Origin: a virus
Reading direction: 5' to 3' (one strand)
DNA length: 64,000 bases
IMG/VR virus record: IMGVR_UViG_3300047548_000908
Location: 62,001 to 126,000 of that record
The notes below the pieces were generated by a model. The model saw only the letters and a list, made by a program, of their open reading frames with translations, made no database searches and had not been told where the DNA came from. Below are positions 1 to 7,066 of the stretch, piece after piece. Within the stretch, counting starts at the first letter, position 1; each line of letters starts with the position of its first letter. The position numbers and the translations under genes were made by a program.

Positions 1-599
1 GATGAGCATATCTCGTTTACATGTACATAATCTCGGATGCAAGTGCCATCTTTGGTATTATAGTCAGTGCCATAGATAGTAAACTTACCAGTATCTTTAG
101 ATTCTAGTAGCTTGTAGAAAAGACCATCCGGGTTAGTAGGAGGATATCCATCACTCCCTATTACGTTGTAGAATCTAAAGATGGTAAAGTCAACGTCTTT
201 GATTTTTTTGTTGAAGTCCTGTACTAACCCTTCTGCTATCTGTTTAGTTTTTCCGTAAATACCCGGTGATCCTTCAGCAGCACCAGTCGATGCAAAAACA
301 AAGTTTTTAGTTCGGATACTTCCTAGAACATTGGAAGTTCCTGAGACATTGGTTAAGAAGTAATCTAATGGTCTAGTCTCTGCTTCACCTACTCGTACCA
401 ATGCTGCTAGATGTACAACACAATCGTATTCATGTTGTACATCTAATCTACTTGTGATATCACTAAGATAGAAGGTTCTTACCGAAACATTAGGCATCTT
501 TCTGTCCATCCCATCTACATGATAGCCATGTTTTATTAACATATCACATAGATGAGACCCTATGTACCCTGAACAACCTGTAACTAATACTCTTTTCAT
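1..599 (-). CDS. NAD-dependent sugar epimerase, GalE-like (3' end beyond window)
   Basis: Translated directly from the minus strand; the gene starts with ATG at 597-599 and runs off the window, so only the first ~199 residues are seen. The N-terminus carries the Rossmann glycine motif GCSGYIG (about residues 8-14), then VVHLAAL, the catalytic YGKTK (YxxxK) and RDYVHV, all typical of extended short-chain dehydrogenases of the UDP-glucose 4-epimerase/GalE type. Such enzymes use bound NAD to invert C4 of a nucleotide sugar. Its ATG overlaps the TGA of the glycosyltransferase upstream (ATGA), so the two are translationally coupled, and it probably supplies the sugar donor for that enzyme. Other sugar-nucleotide dehydratases of the same fold cannot be excluded. 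Confidence 0.85.
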   Translation of the reverse strand, partial: MKRVLVTGCSGYIGSHLCDMLIKHGYHVDGMDRKMPNVSVRTFYLSDITSRLDVQHEYDCVVHLAALVRVGEAETRPLDYFLTNVSGTSNVLGSIRTKNFVFASTGAAEGSPGIYGKTKQIAEGLVQDFNKKIKDVDFTIFRFYNVIGSDGYPPTNPDGLFYKLLESKDTGKFTIYGTDYNTKDGTCIRDYVHVNEICS

Positions 600-1930
600 T
601 CGAATAGATCGTCAATCAAATTTTCTTTCGGGGTGAAAGACGGGTCTTTGCTTAGGTAAGAGTTGTTATCAGTATAGATGACATTGAACTTATGTTTGTT
701 CCCCAATACAGACTTTACATCATCAATACATATTAGTTTTCGATTCAATGACTCGATGTATTCATCATATCTTACTTCATGTAAAGAACAAATTTTGGCT
801 GTGTTTCCGTTAGACTGCCTAGATTTAAATTCGTTGAAGCAAGTATTCCATTTGTGAAAGACGCCTTCTTCTTTCTTTTTTACATGCTCTAGATGTCCCA
901 TAGCATACCAGGATTCGGCTGTAGGGAATCTTTCATATGCCCCTTTTATGTCTTCAGCCATATCCTTCTTGTCAGTCTCAAAGAAGAATTCACTATTAAA
1001 GTTCTTAGTCCATCTTTGGTTTGCCAAAACAAATGTAGGTAATTGAGTGATCTGTTCATAAAAGGCAATACCATAACTCTCCACTGTACTTGGATTGAAA
1101 GCAACTCTACAGCTAGTAATAAAATCTACCTTTTCTTTGCCGATAATGCCTGTTGCAATCTTATAATCTGCACTTATCTTCTTCAACCGTTCTTCGAATT
1201 TCTTTGCACCGTTCGCGTTAGTCATCACACGGGCAGGTAATCCAGTTTGTTCAATAAGAGTTAGGTATGTTTCTGGACCTTTTCCCTCTTCCCATCGACC
1301 GATAAAGAGTACCCCCTCACGAGGCTTAATATGTTTTTCTAGCAACCCAAGTTCAGTAAATGGAATCGGAAGTTCGTATGCTGCGTCAAATTGCAATTCA
1401 TTAAATTTACTTTGAGTTCCGATATAGATGCCACTGATTTCAAGTTGTTTACGCATCATTTCGTTTACCCTTGGTAAGAAGGGATTCTTAGAGTCTTTGA
1501 ATATCTGACTCTCTAAATGGGTATAGGCAATAATTTGAATATAGTCATCTAATCCTAATGTCTCTGCGACCTGAACAGTCTCGTAAGTATTGCACACGAA
1601 AATGTCATACAGGTTATGAGATAGTGCTTTAATAATGGAGTTTCTAAAGTTAACCATTCTTTCATAACAGAAACTATCACCAAACATAAAGATAGCACTG
1701 TGATCAGAGTACGGCAAAGACTGATTAGGATAGATAATGTTCACTCCTTGCTCCTTCAAGTAGGAGATGAACTCTGAATTTGCAGGAGCTTTATCAGTAA
1801 TGATGTCCACTTTAACGTTGTGTAAGGACATCAATTCTATAAAACTTTTTGTAAATTGCCCGATGCCTCCGTGTGGAATAAGAGTCTGGTAACTTACTAA
1901 AAATCCAATTCGTTTATCGTATGTTCTCAT
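596..1930 (-). CDS. GT-B fold glycosyltransferase
   Basis: 444 residues. N-terminal domain begins with GFLVSYQTLIPHGGIGQF, the acceptor-side loop seen in GT4/GT5-like enzymes; the C-terminal half has FIGRWEEGKGPE (start of the nucleotide-sugar domain) and NPSTVESYGIAFYE, the E-x7-E-like donor-binding region of GT4 enzymes. It would transfer a sugar from a nucleotide donor in the cytoplasm. It lies between a 42-codon membrane-protein gene and the GalE-like epimerase with ATGA overlaps on both sides, downstream of queE. The target (modified DNA base, virion protein or host glycan) is not shown by the sequence; the location next to 7-deazaguanine genes makes DNA a candidate. Confidence 0.75.
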   Translation of the reverse strand: MRTYDKRIGFLVSYQTLIPHGGIGQFTKSFIELMSLHNVKVDIITDKAPANSEFISYLKEQGVNIIYPNQSLPYSDHSAIFMFGDSFCYERMVNFRNSIIKALSHNLYDIFVCNTYETVQVAETLGLDDYIQIIAYTHLESQIFKDSKNPFLPRVNEMMRKQLEISGIYIGTQSKFNELQFDAAYELPIPFTELGLLEKHIKPREGVLFIGRWEEGKGPETYLTLIEQTGLPARVMTNANGAKKFEERLKKISADYKIATGIIGKEKVDFITSCRVAFNPSTVESYGIAFYEQITQLPTFVLANQRWTKNFNSEFFFETDKKDMAEDIKGAYERFPTAESWYAMGHLEHVKKKEEGVFHKWNTCFNEFKSRQSNGNTAKICSLHEVRYDEYIESLNRKLICIDDVKSVLGNKHKFNVIYTDNNSYLSKDPSFTPKENLIDDLFE

Positions 1931-2055
1931 TGTTTTGTGTCATCTTTCTTATTAATTCGACGTTTAATTGCGCCCCAAATGGGGCACCAAATGAAGCCAG
2001 AAACAAACCCAAATGCAAAAATGTTAAGCATGTCGAGTATAGAATTATAATCCAT
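1927..2055 (-). CDS. small single-pass membrane protein, 42 aa
   Basis: A 42-codon gene. The translation has a hydrophobic stretch with Trp and Gly (FAFGFVSGFIWCPIWGAI) followed by a basic tail KRRINKKDD, giving one predicted membrane helix with the C-terminus inside. The start ATG shares a base with the queE stop (TGATG), and its own TGA overlaps the glycosyltransferase start (ATGA). This double coupling fills the queE-glycosyltransferase gap exactly and is the main reason to call it real. Function unknown. Confidence 0.6.
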   Translation of the reverse strand: MDYNSILDMLNIFAFGFVSGFIWCPIWGAIKRRINKKDDTKQ

Positions 2056-2927
2056 CAAGTACCCCATTCATTCTTAAAAAGCGGCACTTGAAGTCTATCA
2101 CTATAACGTAATCCATGCTTCATTGCAAGCTCCGCCACTCGGCGATTATTTAATGAGTAAACAGTTTCCACGCCACCCACAGGCATAAGATATACAGGCC
2201 CACGAAAGCCGACATTACGATAAAGAAGGGTAGCTTCAAGAGCCTCATTGGCATCGTCTTCGGTAGCGACCACAAACTTGAGATAAGTGTATCCAATTTC
2301 TTCATATTCTAAAACAACCTCAGGTTTAATTGCGTCCTCCCTCGTTTCGCCACTACAACTTAGCTTAGGGCTAACACTAAATGTAATCTCCCCTCCATTA
2401 CCATTCGGAAATCTTTCTTGATTCCAAGACTTTAAATACTCTTTAAACTCTGTTGTGAGTCGTTGAGTGCCATTAGTTTCGAACGTTAGTTCTTTTAATG
2501 AACGCATCTTAGGATGCTTTAGTAGTTCAGGATATGCTCTCTGCCACCCTAGTAGTGGCTCACCACCTGTAATAACAAGATGCTCATCTTGCCATTCCTT
2601 ATTGGGCAATAGTCCTATGATAGACTCTGCGATGTCATCGGTGTCATATGAATCTGACAAATGTTTAAACGAAGGATGCCAGCTAGCATAGCTGTCACAT
2701 CCAGTAGATACTAGCGGTAGCTCATGGTAGAACTTGAATTCATGAATGCGTTCTGCTACCTTGTCTGCCTCAGTTGACTTCTTTCCCTTAGGCATGCCAA
2801 ATCCAGCACACTTGAAGTTGCATCCAAACGTTCGTAAGAACACGGATGGCACGCCCATAAAACGACCTTCTCCTTGAATCGAATAAAACAGTTCAGCTAC
2901 TTTTATTTTTGCCATTGATTTTTCCAT
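2055..2927 (-). CDS. queE: 7-carboxy-7-deazaguanine synthase QueE
   Basis: Radical SAM enzyme converting 6-carboxytetrahydropterin to 7-carboxy-7-deazaguanine (CDG). The N-terminus has the QueE signature ELFYSIQGEG (residues 12-21) and FLRTFGC; ITGGEP near residue 119 is the SAM-binding GGE motif. The cluster cysteines are unusual: C36 and C40 are followed by a ~36-residue insertion before C77-D78, instead of the standard CX3CX2C. 290 residues is longer than typical QueE (210-245), largely because of this loop. The first ATG overlaps the queD stop (TAATG); a second ATG four codons in (MAKIKV) has GGA upstream and could be the real start. Part of the FolE-QueD-QueE operon. Confidence 0.9.
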   Translation of the reverse strand: MEKSMAKIKVAELFYSIQGEGRFMGVPSVFLRTFGCNFKCAGFGMPKGKKSTEADKVAERIHEFKFYHELPLVSTGCDSYASWHPSFKHLSDSYDTDDIAESIIGLLPNKEWQDEHLVITGGEPLLGWQRAYPELLKHPKMRSLKELTFETNGTQRLTTEFKEYLKSWNQERFPNGNGGEITFSVSPKLSCSGETREDAIKPEVVLEYEEIGYTYLKFVVATEDDANEALEATLLYRNVGFRGPVYLMPVGGVETVYSLNNRRVAELAMKHGLRYSDRLQVPLFKNEWGT

Positions 2928-3430
2928 TAATTAAAAAGGTCTTCGTTCCATTCTCGATGACCTTCTCTGAACGCCATGTTGCTTTGAGTTTCACGAACTT
3001 CTACACGGTAGCACCAAAGGCGCTCTGCTTCGCCCGGGCCCCAGTATTGAGGAATGTAAACTCCGTTGACAAATTTGTATAACATATCAGCGAGTCCTTC
3101 GCAGCCTAGTCGAGGCAAGATGGTTAGCTTAGCCAATTTCTTGACCTGAAGATGCTTGAATAGCTCAAGCTCGGGATCATCTTCAGCCACTAGCAATGTG
3201 TGATCGAACTGATCCTCAAGTATTTTCTTTAGTTCTTTCAGTCCACCATAATCGGCGGCCCAATTGCGAACGTCTAGATCGTTAGTTCCAAAGTAAAACT
3301 TCATGCTGAAACTGTAACCATGGATCAAATTACAATGACTGTCTGCTCTCCATTGGCGATAAGCACAGGGAAATGCATCGTGATATTCCTTTGTGCTTGT
3401 AAATTTATATGTGGTTGGTTGATGTTGCAT
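2927..3430 (-). CDS. queD: 6-carboxy-5,6,7,8-tetrahydropterin synthase QueD
   Basis: PTPS/QueD-family T-fold enzyme that turns dihydroneopterin triphosphate into 6-carboxytetrahydropterin, the substrate of QueE encoded immediately downstream. Visible features: SHCNLIHGYSF, with the zinc-ligand histidines; AADYGGLKELKKIL followed by DQFDHTLL, the usual D-[FYG]-x-L-K and LDH elements; and the C-terminal EVRET glutamate motif. The ATG at 3430 is chosen because AGGAGAAGAAGG precedes it; an upstream in-frame TTG would put that Shine-Dalgarno sequence inside the gene. 167 residues, longer than bacterial QueD (about 120) but usual for phage versions. Confidence 0.88.
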   Translation of the reverse strand: MQHQPTTYKFTSTKEYHDAFPCAYRQWRADSHCNLIHGYSFSMKFYFGTNDLDVRNWAADYGGLKELKKILEDQFDHTLLVAEDDPELELFKHLQVKKLAKLTILPRLGCEGLADMLYKFVNGVYIPQYWGPGEAERLWCYRVEVRETQSNMAFREGHREWNEDLFN

Positions 3431-3569
3431 CCTTCTTCTCCTCAAGAATCTTTGCTAGTTTATCAGCACTAGAACGAATAGCATAGGTCAAAACTACGTC
3501 ACCTATTTCTTTTTCAACTAGTGCTGATATTCTATAAAGTTCCTCTATCTCTTTTTCAGATAGAGTCAC
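3405..3569 (-). CDS. small helical protein, 54 aa (GTG start)
   Basis: Open frame between folE and queD. GTG at 3567-3569 overlaps the folE stop codon (GTGA) and the frame runs 54 codons, ending 26 bases inside queD in another frame. The product is acidic/basic and strongly helical (SEKEIEELYRISALVEKEIG, then ADKLAKILEEKK). It fills a gap of ~135 bases in an otherwise tightly packed operon. There is no convincing Shine-Dalgarno sequence; translation would depend on coupling to folE. It may instead be untranslated leader of queD. Confidence 0.4.
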   Translation of the reverse strand: MTLSEKEIEELYRISALVEKEIGDVVLTYAIRSSADKLAKILEEKKDATSTNHI

Positions 3570-4246
3570 TTTTTCATTCTCGCAATACTAAGGAACTCGT
3601 TTCTAGCAGCAGGATCGGTCTTAAAACCTCCGCCCAGTCTAACGGTTACTGTAGAGCTACCAGTATCTTCAACACCCCTGCTCTTAACACAATAATGTTG
3701 TGCATCGATCATTACTGCAACATCTTCGGTTTCAAGAATAAAACTGAGAGCATGGAAGATTTGCTCAGTAAGTCGTTCTTGAACTTGTGGACGTTTGCTA
3801 AAGTATTCTACAATACGGTTGATCTTGCTTAGACCAAGCACTTTGTTCTTAGGAACATACGCAACTGTAGCAAGACCATCGATAACGACAAAGTGATGTT
3901 CACAGTTACTTTGAACGTTTACGTTTCGTTCTACGATCATCTCATTGTACGCCATCTTGTTTTCGATAGTAGTACACTTAGGAAATGCATCATAGTCTAG
4001 ACCGTAGAAAATCTCATTGACGTACATCTTTGCAACTCGTTTAGGAGTTTCTGCTAGTGAATCGTCATTAAGGTCTAGACCAAGAGTTTCCATGATTTGA
4101 CGAAATTGGTGCTCTAAGACTTCAATCTTAGATTTGCGATCTAGCCAATTTGTTTTAATAGTTGGGGTTTCTACACCCTTTTGAACTAGATACTCATGTA
4201 CCTTTTGACCCAATTCGGGATCAACTTTATTTTTATTAAATGACAA
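3566..4246 (-). CDS. folE: GTP cyclohydrolase I FolE (TTG start)
   Basis: Makes 7,8-dihydroneopterin triphosphate from GTP, the first step of 7-deazaguanine synthesis. The catalytic and zinc motifs of the family are present: SNCEHHFV (Cys and His zinc ligands), GLSKINRIVEYFSKRPQVQERLTEQI, and DAQHYCVKSRGV with the third cysteine and SRG. 226 residues, normal for FolE. The start is TTG at 4244-4246: AAGGA lies 8 bases upstream and the next in-frame ATG would remove ~70 residues including conserved sequence. It is followed by the QueD/QueE genes, and a GIY-YIG endonuclease gene ends 1 base before it. Confidence 0.92.
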   Translation of the reverse strand: MSFNKNKVDPELGQKVHEYLVQKGVETPTIKTNWLDRKSKIEVLEHQFRQIMETLGLDLNDDSLAETPKRVAKMYVNEIFYGLDYDAFPKCTTIENKMAYNEMIVERNVNVQSNCEHHFVVIDGLATVAYVPKNKVLGLSKINRIVEYFSKRPQVQERLTEQIFHALSFILETEDVAVMIDAQHYCVKSRGVEDTGSSTVTVRLGGGFKTDPAARNEFLSIARMKK

Positions 4247-4247
4247 T

Positions 4248-4904
4248 TTATATTTCCTTTTTAAGTTTTAGAGAACCTCTTCCCATATTATATCCCCTGG
4301 CGAGGTAGGATTCAATATCGTCTGGATCAACAAATGCACAGTTAAGACCATTGTTCATCCATTTTTTCTTTTTGAGCGAGGCCGACATTTTTAGTATCTC
4401 TTGTTCGGATTTTTTCTTGCCGTACCTTGGATGTTCTTTTCCTTTAAACGGAGCCTTACCTTTCTTCCCTTTAGAGATATTTTCAGCATGTTCTTTTGTC
4501 TTAGGTATACCTTTAGTCACAGTAGCATGTTTATTACCTTTTAATTTTTCTCCAAACCCAACAGGTTTGGGTTTTCTCATCTTTTCTTTAGTTTCTTCGC
4601 TATGAGCAAACATGGAAGATCCGGGGATATTTCGGTTAATAAAATCTGCTCTCTTAATAACTTTCATTCTCCTAAGTACCCTTTTTTCCCATTCGATTGC
4701 ATGTTTAATATCCGTAAAAGTCTTACGAACTTCAAAAAGAAATGCATCTTTTCCATCTTGCTCTATTAACTTCTTTACATCATACGATGAAGTGAAATAT
4801 GTTGTCCAGAGGTCCGACGGATTACATTTTTTAGCATACCTTAGACCATAGTAAACTTTACCAGTCGGTATGTGTTTTATTAGATAAGTGAATGGTTGAT
4901 GCAT
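4248..4904 (-). CDS. GIY-YIG homing endonuclease with NUMOD3-like repeats
   Basis: 218 residues. N-terminal GIY-YIG-type domain: FTYLIKHIPTGKVYYGLRYA (the Y-x..-Y-Y-G form of the motif), W-KRVLRRM with the conserved Glu-Arg area after AIEWEKR, then SEETKEKMRKPKP, TKEHAENISKGKKG and SEQEILKMSASLK, which resemble NUMOD3 DNA-binding helices, ending with a WMNNG..F domain common in phage homing enzymes. Free-standing mobile gene inserted between folE and the second glycosyltransferase. It has its own late promoter core (ATAAATA at 4922-4928) and an AAAGGAG Shine-Dalgarno sequence. Confidence 0.82.
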   Translation of the reverse strand: MHQPFTYLIKHIPTGKVYYGLRYAKKCNPSDLWTTYFTSSYDVKKLIEQDGKDAFLFEVRKTFTDIKHAIEWEKRVLRRMKVIKRADFINRNIPGSSMFAHSEETKEKMRKPKPVGFGEKLKGNKHATVTKGIPKTKEHAENISKGKKGKAPFKGKEHPRYGKKKSEQEILKMSASLKKKKWMNNGLNCAFVDPDDIESYLARGYNMGRGSLKLKKEI

Positions 4905-4921
4905 AATATACTCCTTTGAAG

Positions 4922-4928
4922 TATTTAT
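4922..4928 (-). promoter_or_regulatory. T4-type late promoter core (GIY-YIG gene)
   Basis: Minus-strand ATAAATA followed by C. The predicted start at 4916 gives a 12-base leader beginning AAAGGAG just before the ATG at 4904. Confidence 0.55.
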
Positions 4929-4989
4929 GCCAAGACTTTGTTTTGTTATATGCCATAATAGAATCCTTCCTTACACGGATTAAAAGTAA

Positions 4990-5027
4990 AATAAGATTGT
5001 GACGCCGTTGTGCTTCACAATCTTATT
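4990..5027 (-). terminator. Rho-independent terminator after the glycosyltransferase gene
   Basis: Perfect 13-bp inverted repeat (AATAAGATTGTGA / TCACAATCTTATT, 12-base loop) 22 bases downstream of the glycosyltransferase stop at 5049. On the minus strand the second arm runs into TTTACTTTT. It separates the DpdA-to-glycosyltransferase operon from the endonuclease and folE genes. An ATAAATA core also overlaps its upstream arm (5024-5030). Confidence 0.75.
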
Positions 5028-5048
5028 TATCATTACGTCAAGTTAGTA

Positions 5049-6224
5049 TTAAAATTTACTTTCTCTAGTGTGCTTTCGGTAGTCTGTACTCATACGAAGA
5101 TACTGTTCACCTTTTCCTTCTAGGATATCACAGATCCGATCAATAGTCCCATCATTGTAATCGCTAATGCGACCCACGCTAGGATGTGGACGTTCCAAAA
5201 GTCTTTTAAGTTTATCAATCGCATCTTCGATGCTCCAAGGAATATAAAGTCGTTCTTTATCATTTGCAAATGTCTCCGGAAAACTACGATATGCAGGGAA
5301 TAGAACATTGCACCCCAGTGCATCAGCTTCGCTTACAGTGTTACTAACCCAATCTTGTAATGCAGTATTTAACATTACTCGACTGTCAGCTAGAATTTCG
5401 TAGTATTCGTTCTTAGAAAGATTTTCTAGGATGTGAAGTTTACCTTCATTCCTAAGTCGTTCAGTTCGCTGAATGTAACTATCGTTATTTGTTTTGAGCT
5501 TACCTCCGCTCAGAACATAGAACTTTGCACCAGAACCAGGATAGCGATTAAACCATTCTTCAATGATATCCATATAGAAGTCTGGTTGTTTCTCTTGATC
5601 CCATCGACTTCCAAATACTACTCGGAAGCTACGATCTTGAAAGGGCACAATGTTTTTAACTCTAGACTGAACTTCTTTCTTACCAAATGCAAGACCACTG
5701 ATATTATAGATAGGTGCTTCCCATCCAGCAATCTTCATATGAGCTACCATTTCTTCATTAGTAGCAAGCACACCATCTACAAACTCGTTCACCATCTTTT
5801 CGTAGTGGCCCATCCACTTGCTCATGCCCCAAACATGAACAAAGTCATCAGGGTCGATTGTCTGTGCTAGACAACGAACGAAGATTTTCGGACGATGAGC
5901 AGGGTCAACTTGATTGAGAATGTAAGGTAGACTTTCAATGCCAGGCGTGAACATATCTTCAAAGAAGACCACATCCTCACTAGTTACTTCTCCTTCTTGC
6001 ATACTCTTGACTAGAGCAGCCATTTGAGTCATAGAGAAATAAGTACGACCATGTGCATCCAGTACTTGTCCAGTGACGATAGTATTACCATCACCGATCG
6101 TGTGACCAGGGACGATTACATAATCAATGCCTCTACGGTTAAACACTTCTCGATTCCACTCTTGTAGCTGATAAGTGTATCGAGCTTGATAGGGCTCAAG
6201 ACCCATGTACCATAGTTTACGCAT
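5049..6224 (-). CDS. GT-B fold glycosyltransferase (second)
   Basis: 391 residues from the ATG at 6222-6224, one base after the stop of the preceding 68-aa gene; the longer frame upstream overlaps that gene and is rejected. Features: an N-terminal domain starting RKLWYMGLEPYQARYTYQL, then VVFGSRWDQEKQPDFY opening the nucleotide-binding domain, FYVLSGG, and SRVMLNTALQDWVSNTVSEADALGCN, which resembles the E-rich donor site of GT4-type enzymes. Last gene of the DpdA operon before a strong terminator. It is only distantly similar to the other GT-B enzyme here. Adjacent DNA-modification genes suggest it may decorate phage DNA, but this is inference. Confidence 0.7.
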   Translation of the reverse strand: MRKLWYMGLEPYQARYTYQLQEWNREVFNRRGIDYVIVPGHTIGDGNTIVTGQVLDAHGRTYFSMTQMAALVKSMQEGEVTSEDVVFFEDMFTPGIESLPYILNQVDPAHRPKIFVRCLAQTIDPDDFVHVWGMSKWMGHYEKMVNEFVDGVLATNEEMVAHMKIAGWEAPIYNISGLAFGKKEVQSRVKNIVPFQDRSFRVVFGSRWDQEKQPDFYMDIIEEWFNRYPGSGAKFYVLSGGKLKTNNDSYIQRTERLRNEGKLHILENLSKNEYYEILADSRVMLNTALQDWVSNTVSEADALGCNVLFPAYRSFPETFANDKERLYIPWSIEDAIDKLKRLLERPHPSVGRISDYNDGTIDRICDILEGKGEQYLRMSTDYRKHTRESKF

Positions 6225-6225
6225 T

Positions 6226-6432
6226 TTAGTCAATCTGATCTTCAAGCCAAAAGTCTTTTGCGTTTTTGCCTGCAAGTTGCTTGATATGCTGCCTATAGGC
6301 AAAACTCTTGTTGTCATATAGGGTAGCTTCATCAAACACATACCCGTATTCTACGCAAAAATCGCGGTATTTTTCTAGGTCGTCAAAAATTTGATGTACG
6401 CGAGCATTCGGTTGAAAGTTATATTTTGCCAT
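6226..6432 (-). CDS. conserved small phage protein, 68 aa
   Basis: Compact hydrophilic protein rich in Tyr, Phe and Asp (KYRDFCVEYGYVFDEA in the middle, KDFWLEDQ at the end). It resembles a small hypothetical protein I recall from T4-like aquatic phages; no enzyme motif is seen. Packed between the QueD-like gene and the glycosyltransferase, ending one base before the latter's ATG. Confidence 0.7.
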   Translation of the reverse strand: MAKYNFQPNARVHQIFDDLEKYRDFCVEYGYVFDEATLYDNKSFAYRQHIKQLAGKNAKDFWLEDQID

Positions 6433-6452
6433 GTTAGTTTCCTGATTATGTT

Positions 6453-6878
6453 TTATAGAGTGTAGTAAATAGTTGAACCGTTTTCACCATCTTCTGATAC
6501 AGTGATTTCGATGTTTCGATTTGGATAGCGAGTAGCAATTTGATCATATAGATCATCACAGATCATTTCGCAACTTTTGTGATTCAGTTCCAAAGTATTG
6601 TTTTTGTAAAGGTTTTCCAACCAACGCTTGAATTGAATAAATTCAATATCTCGATCATTATGGAAAACATCGATCCCGACCTTAAAGTGAAAAATGTGAC
6701 GATGTGGTGTACCTAGAAATGATACGTCATATTCGTCACCTGTTGCCAGCGCAGGGTCAGTAGCTGCCGCAGGATACATGTGAATACCTTCTTTGCAAAA
6801 AGTAACCCAAATTGTTCGACGGGCGGTGCTTTGAATCGCCCATCGTTTTTCCTTCAATGCAATTTCTCGTTGATCCAT
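6453..6878 (-). CDS. QueD/PTPS-like T-fold protein
   Basis: 141 residues. The pattern resembles the 6-pyruvoyl-tetrahydropterin synthase fold: WVTFCKEGIHMYP, then PHRHIFHFKV (His-x-His with a following beta strand), DIEFIQFKRWLENL (D-x4-lk helix), ELNHKSCEMICDDLYDQI (the place of the family's conserved E-N-L helix) and ITVSEDGENGS at the position of the C-terminal Glu strand. It lies between dpdA and a glycosyltransferase, so a second pterin/deazapurine-related step is plausible. It is not a canonical QueD because the Cys of the CxxxH catalytic motif is not obvious. Confidence 0.45.
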   Translation of the reverse strand: MDQREIALKEKRWAIQSTARRTIWVTFCKEGIHMYPAAATDPALATGDEYDVSFLGTPHRHIFHFKVGIDVFHNDRDIEFIQFKRWLENLYKNNTLELNHKSCEMICDDLYDQIATRYPNRNIEITVSEDGENGSTIYYTL

Positions 6879-7066
6879 TAGATAGCATCCAAAGAGTTAG
6901 TAAAGGTTTTTAGTTTTTCGATTTCATCTTTCATACGAAGACGTTGTTTTTTCATAGTGGCTAGTTCAGTTTCATCGAAGTTACCATTCCTTTCATAAGA
7001 ATCAATTTCTCGGTTAAGCATGTTGTGCGCTTCTGTCAAATGTTGAATTCGTTCTGTATACTTCAT
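6878..7066 (-). CDS. YdcH/DUF465-like small coiled-coil protein
   Basis: 62 residues, almost entirely helical: RIQHLTEAHNMLNREIDSYE, then LATMKKQRLRMKDEIEKL. The second helix matches the L..LKk.rL.lKDEI signature of the DUF465 (YdcH) family found in many proteobacteria; function unknown. Its ATG overlaps the dpdA stop region and its stop overlaps the ATG of the next gene. Confidence 0.65.
   Translation of the reverse strand: MKYTERIQHLTEAHNMLNREIDSYERNGNFDETELATMKKQRLRMKDEIEKLKTFTNSLDAI

Noticed and set aside
5024-5030. late promoter core in the terminator arm
   Set aside because: ATAAATA is part of the hairpin stem; the leader to the endonuclease would be over 100 bases and another core at 4922 fits better.
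6225-6341. N-terminal extension of the second glycosyltransferase (start at 6341)
   Set aside because: It overlaps the conserved 68-aa gene in another frame; the ATG at 6224 follows that gene's stop by one base.
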